From Advenella sp048381675 (GTDB lineage: Bacteria; Pseudomonadota; Gammaproteobacteria; Burkholderiales; Burkholderiaceae_B): a DNA stretch of 64,000 bases. The notes beneath the pieces are model-generated. The model was not told the origin of the DNA, did no database searches, and worked only from the letters and a program-made list of their open reading frames with translations. The stretch's first letter is position 1, and every line of letters begins with the position of its first letter. This document shows, in pieces, positions 23,795 to 34,588 of the stretch. A program made the translations under genes and the position numbers. The stretch covers positions 1-64,000 of the forward strand of contig NZ_JBLWIS010000008.1 of assembly GCF_048381675.1 (NCBI RefSeq), given 5' to 3'.

Positions 23795-25579
23795 ATGCAC
23801 TTTAAAGCCCTGCACGTCATTTTTCTACCACTAATCCTGTCTGCCACCTCAATGGCGTTTGCGGCTGGTAAGCCCGAGGTTGTGATTGATCCCAGCGGCT
23901 TAAGTCCAGAGGTTTTGAAAAGTGTTGATGATGCCATCAGTGCCGTGGTGCGGTTGGCCGATGACCAGGACGGTGGTGAAGCCGAGCGGATTCGTAGCCG
24001 GGGGCGGGATGCGGTCGTTTCCGCCCTTGCCACACAAGGTTATTTTGCCCCCAAGGTTACCCTTGAAGTGGGTGAAGACGTGGGCGGTGAAACCTGGGAT
24101 ATCTATATAGAGCCAGGTAAAGTGTCTACCGTGGCATCGGTGGAAAACCGTTTTTCCGGCAGCATTGCCGGTGCCCAATATGCACAGCGGGTTGATGCCC
24201 TGAAGAAAAACTGGGGTTTGCCCGTTGGGTCCGATTTCATCAATGCACGCTGGAGTGCTTCAAAAAGTGTCTTGCTAGATGGCGTCAAGGATCGGGATTT
24301 TTACCTTGCCCGCATGACGCATTCCCAGGCAGTGGTGAACCCGGAAACCTCCTTGGTTGATACGGTCACCGAGGTAAACAGTGGCCCGGCAGTCAAACTG
24401 GGCAATATTGAAGTCATTGGCTTGCGCCGGGTTCCTGAAAGCCTGGTGCGTCGTTATGTGCGGTATAAGCCTGGCGATCCCTATTCCCAGGATCAGCTGG
24501 ATGAATGGCAGCAGGCGTTGCAGTCAACCAACTTTTTCAGAGGCGCATTCGTTTCCCTTAAAACCCCCGAAGGTTCGGAAATCTACGATATGGAGCAGGT
24601 GGAACTGCCGGTCTCCGTCAGGGTAACCGAGGGCCCGGCGAGTTCTGTGGTCGGTTCATTGGGCGTGGACGACATGAGTGGTATCCGGGTTGAGGGCCTG
24701 TATAAGCAAAATGTGGTCTGGGGCCTGCCGGTTATTATGGAAACCGGTGCCGGTGTCGACTTTGATAGCCAGCGGGCCTTTCTTGATTTTACTTTACCCC
24801 CCAATTATGACGGTTCACGGGACAGTGTCGGGGTGGTTGCCCGTCATTCAAAGATTCAGCATGAAGAGGTAACGCGTTTTGGCCTGGGATGGAAACGCAA
24901 GCGCGAGTTCAAGCTGGATCCGGAAAGTCGGGTTAATTATGAGTCCAACTGGGGGGTACTGCTTGCTTATGATTCAATCAAGCGTGAAAACGAAGCCCGT
25001 TATTCTTTGCCAAACGTGGTGGGCACCTGGGACTTGTTGCGAAGTGACCTTAATGACCGCTACGCCCCCCGTGATGGCAATTTGATTGTACTGGGCCTGG
25101 GGGCTGGTATGACGCTAAATAAACGGCAAACCTTTGGCCGGGTTGGTTTAAGAGTGCAGCAATGGTGGCCAGTAGGTAAAAGAGATGTCTTTACGCTGCG
25201 GGCAGAAGCCGGACAGGTATTGGGTTCAAAAAACACGCCGATCCCTGATGACTTCGGCTACCGAACCGGAGGTCCCCGCTCTATCCGGGGCTATAAATAC
25301 AATGAGTTTGGTCGTGATACGGGTAATGCCATTGTGGGCACCCGTTCGCTGGCGGTAGTGGGGGCCCAGTACATGCATTATTTTAATGACCGTTTTGGCA
25401 TGAGCGTGTTTGTTGATGCCGGGGATGCGGCACCTTCTTTTCGGGAAATGAAAATTGCCGTGGGCTATGGCGTGGGTGCCATTGTCAATACGCCAGCCGG
25501 GCCCTTGTCGCTTGATTTGGCCTGGGGCCAACGTGACCGGAAATTAAGATTGCACTTTTCTTTAGGGGTGGCATTTTGA
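23795..25579 (+). CDS. tamA: Translocation and assembly module protein TamA
   Basis: 594 residues; E. coli TamA is 577. A signal peptide covers residues 1-24 (ending FAAG). Three POTRA-like domains follow (for example KLGNIEVIGLRRVPESLVRRY), then a 16-strand Omp85 barrel from about residue 270. The lid-loop signature GGPRSIRGYKYNE (RGY) is present, and the C-terminal strand ends in aromatic F. It works with TamB to insert outer-membrane proteins. The stop codon overlaps the TTG start of tamB. Confidence 0.95.
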   Translation: MHFKALHVIFLPLILSATSMAFAAGKPEVVIDPSGLSPEVLKSVDDAISAVVRLADDQDGGEAERIRSRGRDAVVSALATQGYFAPKVTLEVGEDVGGETWDIYIEPGKVSTVASVENRFSGSIAGAQYAQRVDALKKNWGLPVGSDFINARWSASKSVLLDGVKDRDFYLARMTHSQAVVNPETSLVDTVTEVNSGPAVKLGNIEVIGLRRVPESLVRRYVRYKPGDPYSQDQLDEWQQALQSTNFFRGAFVSLKTPEGSEIYDMEQVELPVSVRVTEGPASSVVGSLGVDDMSGIRVEGLYKQNVVWGLPVIMETGAGVDFDSQRAFLDFTLPPNYDGSRDSVGVVARHSKIQHEEVTRFGLGWKRKREFKLDPESRVNYESNWGVLLAYDSIKRENEARYSLPNVVGTWDLLRSDLNDRYAPRDGNLIVLGLGAGMTLNKRQTFGRVGLRVQQWWPVGKRDVFTLRAEAGQVLGSKNTPIPDDFGYRTGGPRSIRGYKYNEFGRDTGNAIVGTRSLAVVGAQYMHYFNDRFGMSVFVDAGDAAPSFREMKIAVGYGVGAIVNTPAGPLSLDLAWGQRDRKLRLHFSLGVAF

Positions 25580-28500
25580 GCAGGATCAGCAGGCATTCAA
25601 AAAAAATGTTTACGTGGAAAACGACCCCTTTGCTGGTGTTTTTCCTGCTGGCCTCTTTTCTGTTCTGGGCTTTGGGTACCGGGGCCGGCAGTCAATGGAC
25701 CTTGCGTAATGTGCTGGCCCAGGTGGGGGGTGAAATCGCCGGGGTTGAAGGGACCATCTGGCGTGGCCTTAAGCTGGAACGGCTGGTGATTGATACGCCT
25801 GAAGTCAGCGTGGTGGCTGCCAATGCCCGCGTGCAGGTAAAGTGGCTGGAACTCTTCAACCGCCGTTTGAAAGTGACGCAGATGGAAGTGGGTGACCTGG
25901 ATATCCGCCTGCTGCCGGTGGAAAATCCCGAGCCTGAAACTGACACCGGGCCTTTTACCATGCCAGGCTTGCCCGTAACCATAGAGGTGGATACGATTCG
26001 CGTTGGCAAGTTTGCGCTTGTGCAGGCTGATGGCAGTCATTTGCCCATCGGGCTAAGTGGTTTTTGGTTAACCAATCTGTTGGTTAACCAGGAACAGGCC
26101 AGCGGCAAAATAGACAGCGTGCATATTGCCCACGACCTGGTTAATAGTGACTTAAGCGGCAATCTCAAGATGACCCAGCTCAAGTCACCCTGGCCACTGG
26201 CATTGAGTCTGCAAGCCAAGGCATCCAGCGAAAATCGTGATTCGCCCATTTGCCTTGAGCGATTTTTGGCAACTTCGATATTTCGGGGGCAGCATAGCAG
26301 TCAATGTGTTTTTGACCTGCAGCTGCAGGCGCAGGGTTCGGCAGAGCGGCTGGGTGTTACGCTCAATGGTAATGGGCAAGGGGTCAGCCTGGATGCCAAT
26401 ACCACCTTAAACTTGTTTGCACCGGTTCCCTTTGAAAGCGCACATCTGAAATTGGCACTTGAAAACGGATCCTCTTTGTTGCTCAATGCCGAGCTGAAAG
26501 AAAAGCAGGGTGTTGAAGGCAGTGACCGGCTTGAAGGCAGTTTGCTGAGTAACCGGCTGGCCTTGCATCAATTGCTGGCCGGAGCCGTACCCGAGTCCTT
26601 GTTGACGGCCCGTTTCGGTTTCAAGGTCGACCTGGACGGCCTGGATAAGCTGCATCAGGTAGATTTGCAGGGCAAGATAGATGCGGCCAGTCGCTGGAAC
26701 CGGCAAGCCTTGTCGGGTGACATAAACCTCCAGTTCAAGAACTTGTCCTCGGTCGATGCCATCTATATCGATAATGCCCATATTGATTTGGTACAGGGCA
26801 AAAATAAAATCCGTTCCACCGGCGGTTTCGGTCATGCCGACAGCCGTTTGCTGCTGGATATCAATCTGCCTGAATTGGCAAGCCTATGGCCCGGTTTGCA
26901 AGGCAAAGGTACTGTTGACGGTGAGCTAAACGGTTCGCTGGCAAAGCATGGTGCGTTCCTGAAAGCCACATTTGCCCAAACAGACACTAAGCAGCTTGGC
27001 AAGGCACCGCTTGACTTTGAAACCAGCCTGGAAGGCACACTGCTTCAAAATGAGCAGGGCCAGCCAGTTTGGCAGGCCGATATTGCCGGCCTGAATGTAA
27101 AACATGCTGGTATCCGTCTTGAACAGCAAGACAAACTGGCTGTTTATCTTGCCCCGGATGCCCGTGACCAGCAAACCCAATGGTCTGCTGGCCCCTCACA
27201 ATTTAAGCTGGCCTTAAAGGGCAAGCAGGCCCTGCTGGATCACCAGTTGTCCGAAGGCAGTCAGCGAGGCTGGAAAACGCAGGGCGCGTTTTCTAAACTG
27301 ACGATCAGTCATCAATTAATTGCTGATCTCCAGCAGGCGTTGGCCAGTGGGGAAGAAGCACAGCCGGTGGCAGCAAACACCAAACAAATTGCCGATGTCG
27401 TTTATGACGGCAACTGGAATTTCGAGCAAGGATTGGAATTGTCCGGTGCGCTTAATTTGTTGCGAACCGCGGGCGATAGCATCTTGCCATTGGATGTGAC
27501 CATCCCGCTAGATTTCAACACCCTGGGGATTCGGGTGCATGAAACCCGCCAGCCTGAGGCACCTGCCTTAATGACCATTACCGGTAGCGGGCAGGGCAAC
27601 AAGTCTTCCCTTGAAATGAACTTGGGGCTTGTGCTGGATTCACCCTTTCCGTTGCGGAATGGCTATGTAAATCTTGGCCTGACCGATAATTCCCGCTTGC
27701 AACTGAACACCGAGGTGCATGAAAACCAGGGTGAGAATCACGCCGATAAAATCAGCACAACTTTGCAGATGCAAGATTTGGCACTGGATAAACTGCTGGC
27801 CGGTGCGGTTCCCCCGGCCTTGTTGAATAGCGAGATCCGGGTTGATGTGGATCTGCTGAATCAACAGGAAATCAAGAATGTGCTGCTGGATGCACGTTTT
27901 AAGCCGTCAAGCCAGTGGAATAAGCAGCCTCTGGATGGGCATCTGAAAACCCGTATCAATACCGCTGGCCTGTTTCCGTCCACCCAGGTGGCCGTTGATG
28001 CTTCAGGGCAACCGCCAGCCAAAGCCAATTTTGAAAACCTGCGTGTGTCAGAAACCGATATTTATCTGGTACTGGGCAATAACCGGATTGCAGGTTCAGG
28101 TGGTTTTGGAGAAGAACATAGCCAGTTGGCCCTTAATGTCAATGCCCCTACACTGGCTTCATTTTGGCCTGACTTGCCGGGAAGCATTAATTTCAATGGT
28201 GTCCTGGATGGTAATTTGCAAAATCACAAACTGGCCTTGCAGGCCATGTATGCGGATGCCGCCGATAACCGCCTTGGCAAGGCGCCGGTAGCACTCGATC
28301 TTGAGATGGATGGACGCTGGGCCAGGGTTAAAGATGAGAATAGTTGGGCGGGAACCCTTAACGTGCTGGATGCCCGGCATGCAGGTATCCGCTTGTTGCA
28401 AACCTCACCCCTGTCGTTGTCACTGGTACCCGCACCGGTGGGTGGTCAGACCCAGTGGACAGTTGGGCCATCGGCCTTAAGCCTGGAATTGCCCAATGAT

Positions 28501-31500
28501 CATCGGGTTTCGATTTTGCAGGAAGGTGCCCAGGGCGGTGACGGGAAATGGCAAACCAGGGGGGGCATCAAGGATTTGGTTATCAGCCCTGCGCTGATTG
28601 ACCAGGTAAGGCAATTACTCGACCCGACCCTGAAAGACAAACTGTTTGTGACCAATGGCAAAAAGAAGGATGAACGCCAGGAAATCATCCTGGATAGCCA
28701 CTGGGATTTTGCATTTGACCGGATCTTGCTGGGAAGCTTTAATCTTAAACGAACCAATGGCATGGGGATGCTGCCTTTTGCGACACCGGTACCGATTGAT
28801 TTTCATGAGCTGAACCTGAGCATAACGCAGCAGCCGGGCACCCCGGGAACGGGCGATATCATCAACCTGACCGCTTCGGGCCAGGGAGAAAAATCAAGCC
28901 TGAGTGCCAATATTAATGCCGACATGCTGTCTGCCTATTATTTGCATGATGCTAAAATCAGCATAAGCCTGCCAGATGGTTCTGCCTTGCAGACCGATAT
29001 GGCCGTTACCCCAAATGAGGTCAACCGTTCTTATCGTTTCGTGGGCTCATTGGCTGCGCAGAAGCTGGCACTGGGCAAATGGCTTGAAGGCATTATTCCG
29101 CCCTCTGTGTTAAGCACTAAACTGGCACTGGATGCAGAACTGTCTCCGGAAGTGGGCTTGTTGAATGCCCATGTCAAGGGGGATTTTGCTGAAGGCAGCC
29201 AGTGGAATAACCAGAAACTGGGGGGCAAGCTGGATGTTTCCTTGTTGCGTGAACTGGGCTCATCAGGGGGTATGCCGGTTGGTATTATTGATCCGCATAT
29301 TTATACGATTCCCAAGGCGGACATCAATCTGGCACTGGGCGGCAATTCCATCAAATCATCAGGCGCTTTTGGGCATGTTACCGACAAGCTGTCGCTGGAC
29401 GTGAATGCGCCAAGGTTTTCAGATTTCTGGCCAGGTTTGCCGGGCAGTCTGGTTTTGAACGGCAATATGGATGGTTCGCTGGCCAGCCATGTGATTGGGC
29501 TTAAAGGCACGTTTTCACAGGGCAAGTCCACCGAATTGGGCCAGGCACCGGTTAGCTTTGATCTGGGTTTGAAAGGGTTCTGGGGCGTCTTGCCGGTCGG
29601 GGTTGATGGCTGGAAAGGCTCACTTGAGCGACTTCAGGTTTCGCATGCTGGTTTTTCGGCCAATCAGGACAAACCGCTGGAAGCCATGTTCTTGCCGGTC
29701 GGAGAGGGTGGACTGCCAGAGTGGCAATTAGGCGCTTCCGTATTGAAAATAGGCTTGCCGGGTAAGCATGAGGTGGTTGTCAATCAGGGGGGGGCTAGTG
29801 GTCAAGATGGCAAATGGGCTAGCAAGGGTTCAATTAATCGACTTTTGATTAATCCTTCCTTGGTCAAGGAGATGCAAGATGTCTTGGGTCTTGCAGAAGA
29901 AAACAAGGGTAACAATGGCGGTATTGTTGATAATCGCAAGAAAACACCGATAGACCAGAACCTGTTTTTTGATTTCGACTGGGACTTCCAGTTTGGTGGA
30001 GCACTGGCCGGTACGGCCAACCTCAAGCGGACAGGGGGCGATTTTGTCGTGCCCCTTCAGCATCCACTCGCTTTGGGCTTGACGCAATTGTCCCTGAACA
30101 TGAGGGCCAATCCGGTATCTGGAACGCAAAGCCAGGTATTGGCCGATTTGCTGGTTGATACCCGGGAAAAAGGTAGATTGACGGCTCGTGTCAATAGCCG
30201 GATGAACGGCATGGTGCCAGACTTGAAGGGAGGCACCAATGTTGCCATTAAAGGCCGGCTAGATGATATCGCCTGGCTCTCGGCCTTTACCGGAGAGTTG
30301 CTTGATCTGGGTGGACAGATCAACATTGACATGATGGCGCAAAGTACTGCCTCTGGCCAATGGTCAACCTCAGGCACGCTCAATGGCAATAAAGTAAGGG
30401 TTGTGCAGATTGACAATGGGGTGCGCCTGCTAGATGGTACCCTTAGGGGCACTTTCCGCAATAACGAGTTTTTGATCAATTCGCTGCGTTTTCCTTCGGT
30501 AATCAGGGTGATGCCAACCGAGTGGCGTACCAAACAATGGATTGAAGAAAACCCGCCGGCTCAAAACGGCAGCATGAATATTACCGGTCGCTGGAACCTG
30601 GTGACCAGCAAAGGTAGTGTGAAAGTGGCGCTTGACTACTACCCGATTATTCAACGGGCCGATCGTTTTGCCATGGTAAGTGGCAATGTTGATATTGATG
30701 CCGATTTGCCTAATATTGATATTGTTGGCAAGGTGACGGCCGATGCCGGCTGGGCCAGTATTGATATTCTAGGGACGGTGCCGTCTGTGGATGGTGACGT
30801 GATTGTGCTTCAGCCTGGGCAAAAAGAAGTCGTGCCAAGCGAAGCGGTTACAAACCTGGACTTGGACTTTACGGTTGATTTAGGCCCACGGTTTTATCTG
30901 GTGGGCATGGGCCTGAACTCGGGTCTTGTGGGTGACCTCAATATTGTACAAAGAGATGGCCGATTGACTGCCGTTGGGGCATTCCGTACCCGGGGTGGTG
31001 CAATCGAAGCTTATGGGCAGCGTTTGCAGATCCGTCGTGGCCGCATTACTTTTCAGGGCAACATAGAAAATCCGGTATTGGATATCGAGGCCATCCGGAC
31101 CGGCCAAGAGGTGGAGGCCGGCCTGCGGGTCGTGGGTACGGCCAAAAAACCAAGAATTACGCTGGTGTCTTATCCAGATGTCAGCGAGGTTGAAAAACTG
31201 TCCTGGCTGATTATGGGCCGTGGGCCGGACAGCAATGGCGGTGATATTGCCTTGCTGTTTTCCGTAGGTACTTCAATTTTGGGCGGCGGAGAACCCTTTT
31301 ACCGTCAGTTGGGTATTGATGATATTGCCGTGCGAACAGGAGACCTGGGTAAATCGGGTAGTGTGCTGCCTGAACATACCGTAGCTTCCGGCCTTGGTTT
31401 TGATACCTCAAGCAGCCTGTCTACCCAGTTTTTTGTGGCTAGCAAGAAGTTTGGCAATGGGGTTACAGCCAGTGTGGAGCAGGCCTTGGCCGGAACCGGT

Positions 31501-31608
31501 ACGGTCGTCAAAGCCAGTTATAAGTTGCTGCAATATTTAACAGTTGATGCAAAAATTGGGACGACGAATGGGATAGAATTTGTCTACCGGCGTTTTTTCA
31601 AGGATTAG
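25576..31608 (+). CDS. tamB: Translocation and assembly module protein TamB, unusually long
   Basis: 2010 residues, against 1259 in E. coli. It starts at TTG 25576, which overlaps the tamA stop (TTGA); an ATG at 25606 is an alternative. One N-terminal membrane helix (TPLLVFFLLASFLFWALGTG) anchors it in the inner membrane, and the rest is a beta-rich periplasmic bridge. Three blocks of about 400-430 residues are repeated: anchors LLAGAVPESLL, LLAGAVPPALL and LEGIIPPSVL lie near residues 332, 739 and 1169, and WPGLQG, WPDLPG and WPGLPG near 434, 860 and 1281. The C-terminal DUF490 domain (about 1650-2010) is conserved. It may also help phospholipid transport, like other AsmA-like proteins. Confidence 0.95.
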   Translation: MSRISRHSKKMFTWKTTPLLVFFLLASFLFWALGTGAGSQWTLRNVLAQVGGEIAGVEGTIWRGLKLERLVIDTPEVSVVAANARVQVKWLELFNRRLKVTQMEVGDLDIRLLPVENPEPETDTGPFTMPGLPVTIEVDTIRVGKFALVQADGSHLPIGLSGFWLTNLLVNQEQASGKIDSVHIAHDLVNSDLSGNLKMTQLKSPWPLALSLQAKASSENRDSPICLERFLATSIFRGQHSSQCVFDLQLQAQGSAERLGVTLNGNGQGVSLDANTTLNLFAPVPFESAHLKLALENGSSLLLNAELKEKQGVEGSDRLEGSLLSNRLALHQLLAGAVPESLLTARFGFKVDLDGLDKLHQVDLQGKIDAASRWNRQALSGDINLQFKNLSSVDAIYIDNAHIDLVQGKNKIRSTGGFGHADSRLLLDINLPELASLWPGLQGKGTVDGELNGSLAKHGAFLKATFAQTDTKQLGKAPLDFETSLEGTLLQNEQGQPVWQADIAGLNVKHAGIRLEQQDKLAVYLAPDARDQQTQWSAGPSQFKLALKGKQALLDHQLSEGSQRGWKTQGAFSKLTISHQLIADLQQALASGEEAQPVAANTKQIADVVYDGNWNFEQGLELSGALNLLRTAGDSILPLDVTIPLDFNTLGIRVHETRQPEAPALMTITGSGQGNKSSLEMNLGLVLDSPFPLRNGYVNLGLTDNSRLQLNTEVHENQGENHADKISTTLQMQDLALDKLLAGAVPPALLNSEIRVDVDLLNQQEIKNVLLDARFKPSSQWNKQPLDGHLKTRINTAGLFPSTQVAVDASGQPPAKANFENLRVSETDIYLVLGNNRIAGSGGFGEEHSQLALNVNAPTLASFWPDLPGSINFNGVLDGNLQNHKLALQAMYADAADNRLGKAPVALDLEMDGRWARVKDENSWAGTLNVLDARHAGIRLLQTSPLSLSLVPAPVGGQTQWTVGPSALSLELPNDHRVSILQEGAQGGDGKWQTRGGIKDLVISPALIDQVRQLLDPTLKDKLFVTNGKKKDERQEIILDSHWDFAFDRILLGSFNLKRTNGMGMLPFATPVPIDFHELNLSITQQPGTPGTGDIINLTASGQGEKSSLSANINADMLSAYYLHDAKISISLPDGSALQTDMAVTPNEVNRSYRFVGSLAAQKLALGKWLEGIIPPSVLSTKLALDAELSPEVGLLNAHVKGDFAEGSQWNNQKLGGKLDVSLLRELGSSGGMPVGIIDPHIYTIPKADINLALGGNSIKSSGAFGHVTDKLSLDVNAPRFSDFWPGLPGSLVLNGNMDGSLASHVIGLKGTFSQGKSTELGQAPVSFDLGLKGFWGVLPVGVDGWKGSLERLQVSHAGFSANQDKPLEAMFLPVGEGGLPEWQLGASVLKIGLPGKHEVVVNQGGASGQDGKWASKGSINRLLINPSLVKEMQDVLGLAEENKGNNGGIVDNRKKTPIDQNLFFDFDWDFQFGGALAGTANLKRTGGDFVVPLQHPLALGLTQLSLNMRANPVSGTQSQVLADLLVDTREKGRLTARVNSRMNGMVPDLKGGTNVAIKGRLDDIAWLSAFTGELLDLGGQINIDMMAQSTASGQWSTSGTLNGNKVRVVQIDNGVRLLDGTLRGTFRNNEFLINSLRFPSVIRVMPTEWRTKQWIEENPPAQNGSMNITGRWNLVTSKGSVKVALDYYPIIQRADRFAMVSGNVDIDADLPNIDIVGKVTADAGWASIDILGTVPSVDGDVIVLQPGQKEVVPSEAVTNLDLDFTVDLGPRFYLVGMGLNSGLVGDLNIVQRDGRLTAVGAFRTRGGAIEAYGQRLQIRRGRITFQGNIENPVLDIEAIRTGQEVEAGLRVVGTAKKPRITLVSYPDVSEVEKLSWLIMGRGPDSNGGDIALLFSVGTSILGGGEPFYRQLGIDDIAVRTGDLGKSGSVLPEHTVASGLGFDTSSSLSTQFFVASKKFGNGVTASVEQALAGTGTVVKASYKLLQYLTVDAKIGTTNGIEFVYRRFFKD

Positions 31609-31722
31609 GGTAAATCAGGGTTGTCTATCTTCAGGTAAGGCTACAATTCTATTTTCAATTATGAATCCGGTTTTGAAAAAAACGCCGAAACCGGCCTATG
31701 TAATTTCACTGAGAGTAAGGCA

Positions 31723-32286
31723 ATGAGCATAAAAAATGATCGTTGGATCCGGGAAGCATCGGCTGCCGGCATGATCGAACCCTTTGAACCGGGGCAGGTT
31801 CGTTCGGTAAATGGTGAAAAAATCGTCAGTTATGGCACCAGCAGTTACGGTTACGACGTGCGTTGTGCCAACGAGTTCAAGATTTTTACCAATATCAATT
31901 CCACGATTGTTGATCCCAAATCATTCGATGAAAAATCATTCGTTGATTTCGTGGGTGATGTATGCATTATTCCGCCTAATTCCTTTGCCTTGGCCCGTAC
32001 GGTTGAGTATTTCCGGATACCCCGTAATGTGCTTACTATCTGTCTGGGTAAAAGCACTTATGCCCGTTGTGGCATCATTGTCAACGTTACTCCGCTCGAA
32101 CCTGAGTGGGAAGGTCATGTGACACTTGAGTTTTCAAATACTACCCCGTTGCCGGCTAAAATTTATGCCGGTGAAGGATGTGCCCAAATGCTGTTTCTGG
32201 AAAGCGATGAAGAATGTGAGACTTCATACAAAGATCGTGGCGGCAAATATCAGGGTCAACAGGGCGTAACACTGCCAAGAACATAA
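31723..32286 (+). CDS. dcd: dCTP deaminase
   Basis: 187 residues. Converts dCTP to dUTP, the source of dUMP for ThyA. Family signatures are IVSYGTSSYGYDVR, LGKSTYARCGI and VTPLEPEWEGHVTLEFSN, with the catalytic Glu in the last block. The C-terminal YKDRGGKYQGQQGVTLPR is complete. First gene of a likely operon with the decarboxylase 37 bases downstream and the flavoprotein after it. Confidence 0.97.
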   Translation: MSIKNDRWIREASAAGMIEPFEPGQVRSVNGEKIVSYGTSSYGYDVRCANEFKIFTNINSTIVDPKSFDEKSFVDFVGDVCIIPPNSFALARTVEYFRIPRNVLTICLGKSTYARCGIIVNVTPLEPEWEGHVTLEFSNTTPLPAKIYAGEGCAQMLFLESDEECETSYKDRGGKYQGQQGVTLPRT

Positions 32287-32323
32287 TAGTTGCTCACCTA
32301 CATTGTGAGTGAAGGAGTTTCCA

Positions 32324-34588
32324 ATGAAGTTTCGCTTTCCCATCGTTATTATTGACGAAGATTTTCGCTCGGAAAGTGCTTCCGGGTTTGGTGTGCGCGC
32401 CCTTGCCGATGCTATCAAGGCAGAAGGTGTGGAAGTGCTGGCAGTAACCAGTTATGGTGACCTTAGCTCGTTTGCCCAACAGCAAAGCCGGGCCAGTGCG
32501 TTTATTTTATCCATCGACGACGAAGAGTTTGACGTGGATTCCCCCGAAGACGTGGCGTTTGCGATTAAAAACCTGCGGTCGTTTATTGGTGAATTGCGTT
32601 TTCGCAATGCTGAAATACCTATTTATTTGTACGGTGAAACCCGGACTTCCCAGCATATTCCCAACGACATTCTGCGTGAATTGCATGGCTTCATTCACAT
32701 GTTTGAGGATACGCCCGAGTTCGTGGCACGCCATATTATTCGCGAAGCGCGCAGCTATCAGGACAGCCTGCCACCACCGTTTTTCCGTGAACTGGTCAAA
32801 TATGCCCAGGATGGCTCTTATTCCTGGCACTGCCCAGGTCACTCGGGTGGGGTTGCTTTCCTTAAAAGCCCGGTAGGGCAGATGTTTCACCAGTTTTTTG
32901 GTGAAAACATGTTGCGTGCCGACGTCTGCAATGCGGTAGAAGAACTGGGCCAATTGCTGGATCATACCGGTCCGGTGGCCGAATCCGAAAAAAATGCGGC
33001 CCGTATTTTTCATGCCGATCACTGCTTTTTCGTGACGAATGGTACCTCTACTTCCAATAAGGTTGTGTGGCATGCCAACGTGGCTTCCAATGACGTGGTG
33101 GTGGTTGACCGTAACTGTCATAAATCCATTTTGCATGCCATTACCATGACAGGTGCCATTCCGGTGTTTTTGCGTCCAACTCGCAATCACTTGGGTATTA
33201 TCGGTCCCATTCCCCTTGAGGAATTCGAGCCTGAAAATATTCTCAAGAAAATAGAGGCCAACCCGTTTGCCCGCAATGCGCTTAACAAAAAGCCACAAAT
33301 CCTGACGCTTACCCAAAGTACTTATGACGGTGTTATTTACAACGTTGAAATGATCAAGGAAAAATTGGGTGACATGGTTGAAAACCTGCATTTTGATGAA
33401 GCATGGCTGCCGCATGCGGCTTTCCATGAGTTCTACAACAATATGCATGCCATTGGTGAAGGACGTCCGCGCAGCACGAATGCCATGGTCTATGCCACGC
33501 ACTCTACCCATAAGCTGTTGGCGGGTATTTCACAGGCCTCCCAAATTGTGGTGCAAGAGTCCGAAACCCGCAAATTGGACCGCAATATTTTCAATGAAGC
33601 GTATCTGATGCATACCTCAACCTCGCCCCAGTATGCGATTATTGCTTCCTGTGACGTGGCTGCTGCCATGATGGAGCCTCCTGGCGGAACCGCCCTGGTG
33701 GAAGAAAGTATTAAGGAAGCGCTTGATTTCCGTCGTGCCATGCGCAAGGTGGCTTCCGAATACGGCAAAGATGACTGGTGGTTCCGCGTATGGGGTCCCA
33801 ACCGTCTGGTGGCCGATGATATTGGTACGCAAGATGACTGGTTCCTGCGTTCTGGCGAAGAATGGCACGGTTTTGGGGATCTGGCTGAAGGCTTCAACAT
33901 GCTTGACCCGATCAAGGCCACCATTATTACCCCCGGGCTTAACATTAACGGCAGCTTTGAAGAAAACGGTATTCCGGCTTCACTGGTTTCCAAGTATTTG
34001 GCCGAACACGGTATTGTGGTTGAAAAAACCGGCTTGTATTCCTTCTTCATCCTTTTCACCATTGGCATCACCAAAGGGCGCTGGAACACCATGCTAACGG
34101 CCTTGCAGCAGTTCAAGGACGATTATGACCGCAACCAGCCACTGTGGCGCATCATGCCTGAATTCTGCAATAATCAAAAGCAATATGAACGCATGGGCCT
34201 GCGTGATTTGTGCCAGATGATCCACGAGGCTTATCGCGATCATGACGTGGCCCGTTTGACCACCGAGGTGTATCTAAGTGATATGGTGCCTGCGCTGAAA
34301 CCGTCGGATGCCTTTGACAAAATGGCACACCGGGATGTTGAAAGGGTGGTTATTGATGACCTGGAAGGAAGGGTTACAGGTGTTTTGTTAACACCTTACC
34401 CGCCTGGCATTCCACTATTGATTCCGGGTGAGCGCTTCAACAGGACCATTGTGGAGTATCTGCAGTTTGCCCGTTCCTTCAATGCGAAATTCCCCGGCTT
34501 TGAAACCTTTATTCATGGCTTGGGTACCGAAGTTGATGAAAATGGAAATACTCGCTTTTATGTGGATTGCCTGAAGCTTGATGAGTAA
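32324..34588 (+). CDS. Arginine/lysine/ornithine decarboxylase (PLP-dependent)
   Basis: 754 residues from ATG 32324, which follows AAGGAG. An N-terminal wing domain (IVIIDEDF to about residue 130) precedes the PLP domain of the fold-type I Orn/Lys/Arg decarboxylases. K397 in ATHSTHKLLAGISQ is the Schiff-base lysine, and LHFDEAWLPHAAFHEFY holds the Asp that contacts PLP nitrogen. The C-terminal domain carries PYPPGIPLLIPGE. Substrate cannot be fixed from sequence; in Burkholderiales such genes are usually labelled arginine or lysine decarboxylase. No antiporter gene is nearby, so acid resistance is not supported. Confidence 0.93.
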   Translation: MKFRFPIVIIDEDFRSESASGFGVRALADAIKAEGVEVLAVTSYGDLSSFAQQQSRASAFILSIDDEEFDVDSPEDVAFAIKNLRSFIGELRFRNAEIPIYLYGETRTSQHIPNDILRELHGFIHMFEDTPEFVARHIIREARSYQDSLPPPFFRELVKYAQDGSYSWHCPGHSGGVAFLKSPVGQMFHQFFGENMLRADVCNAVEELGQLLDHTGPVAESEKNAARIFHADHCFFVTNGTSTSNKVVWHANVASNDVVVVDRNCHKSILHAITMTGAIPVFLRPTRNHLGIIGPIPLEEFEPENILKKIEANPFARNALNKKPQILTLTQSTYDGVIYNVEMIKEKLGDMVENLHFDEAWLPHAAFHEFYNNMHAIGEGRPRSTNAMVYATHSTHKLLAGISQASQIVVQESETRKLDRNIFNEAYLMHTSTSPQYAIIASCDVAAAMMEPPGGTALVEESIKEALDFRRAMRKVASEYGKDDWWFRVWGPNRLVADDIGTQDDWFLRSGEEWHGFGDLAEGFNMLDPIKATIITPGLNINGSFEENGIPASLVSKYLAEHGIVVEKTGLYSFFILFTIGITKGRWNTMLTALQQFKDDYDRNQPLWRIMPEFCNNQKQYERMGLRDLCQMIHEAYRDHDVARLTTEVYLSDMVPALKPSDAFDKMAHRDVERVVIDDLEGRVTGVLLTPYPPGIPLLIPGERFNRTIVEYLQFARSFNAKFPGFETFIHGLGTEVDENGNTRFYVDCLKLDE

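Noticed and set aside
32507..33511. Long antisense frame of 334 codons inside the decarboxylase gene
   Set aside because: It is a codon-bias shadow of a clear PLP enzyme, without a family match or ribosome site.
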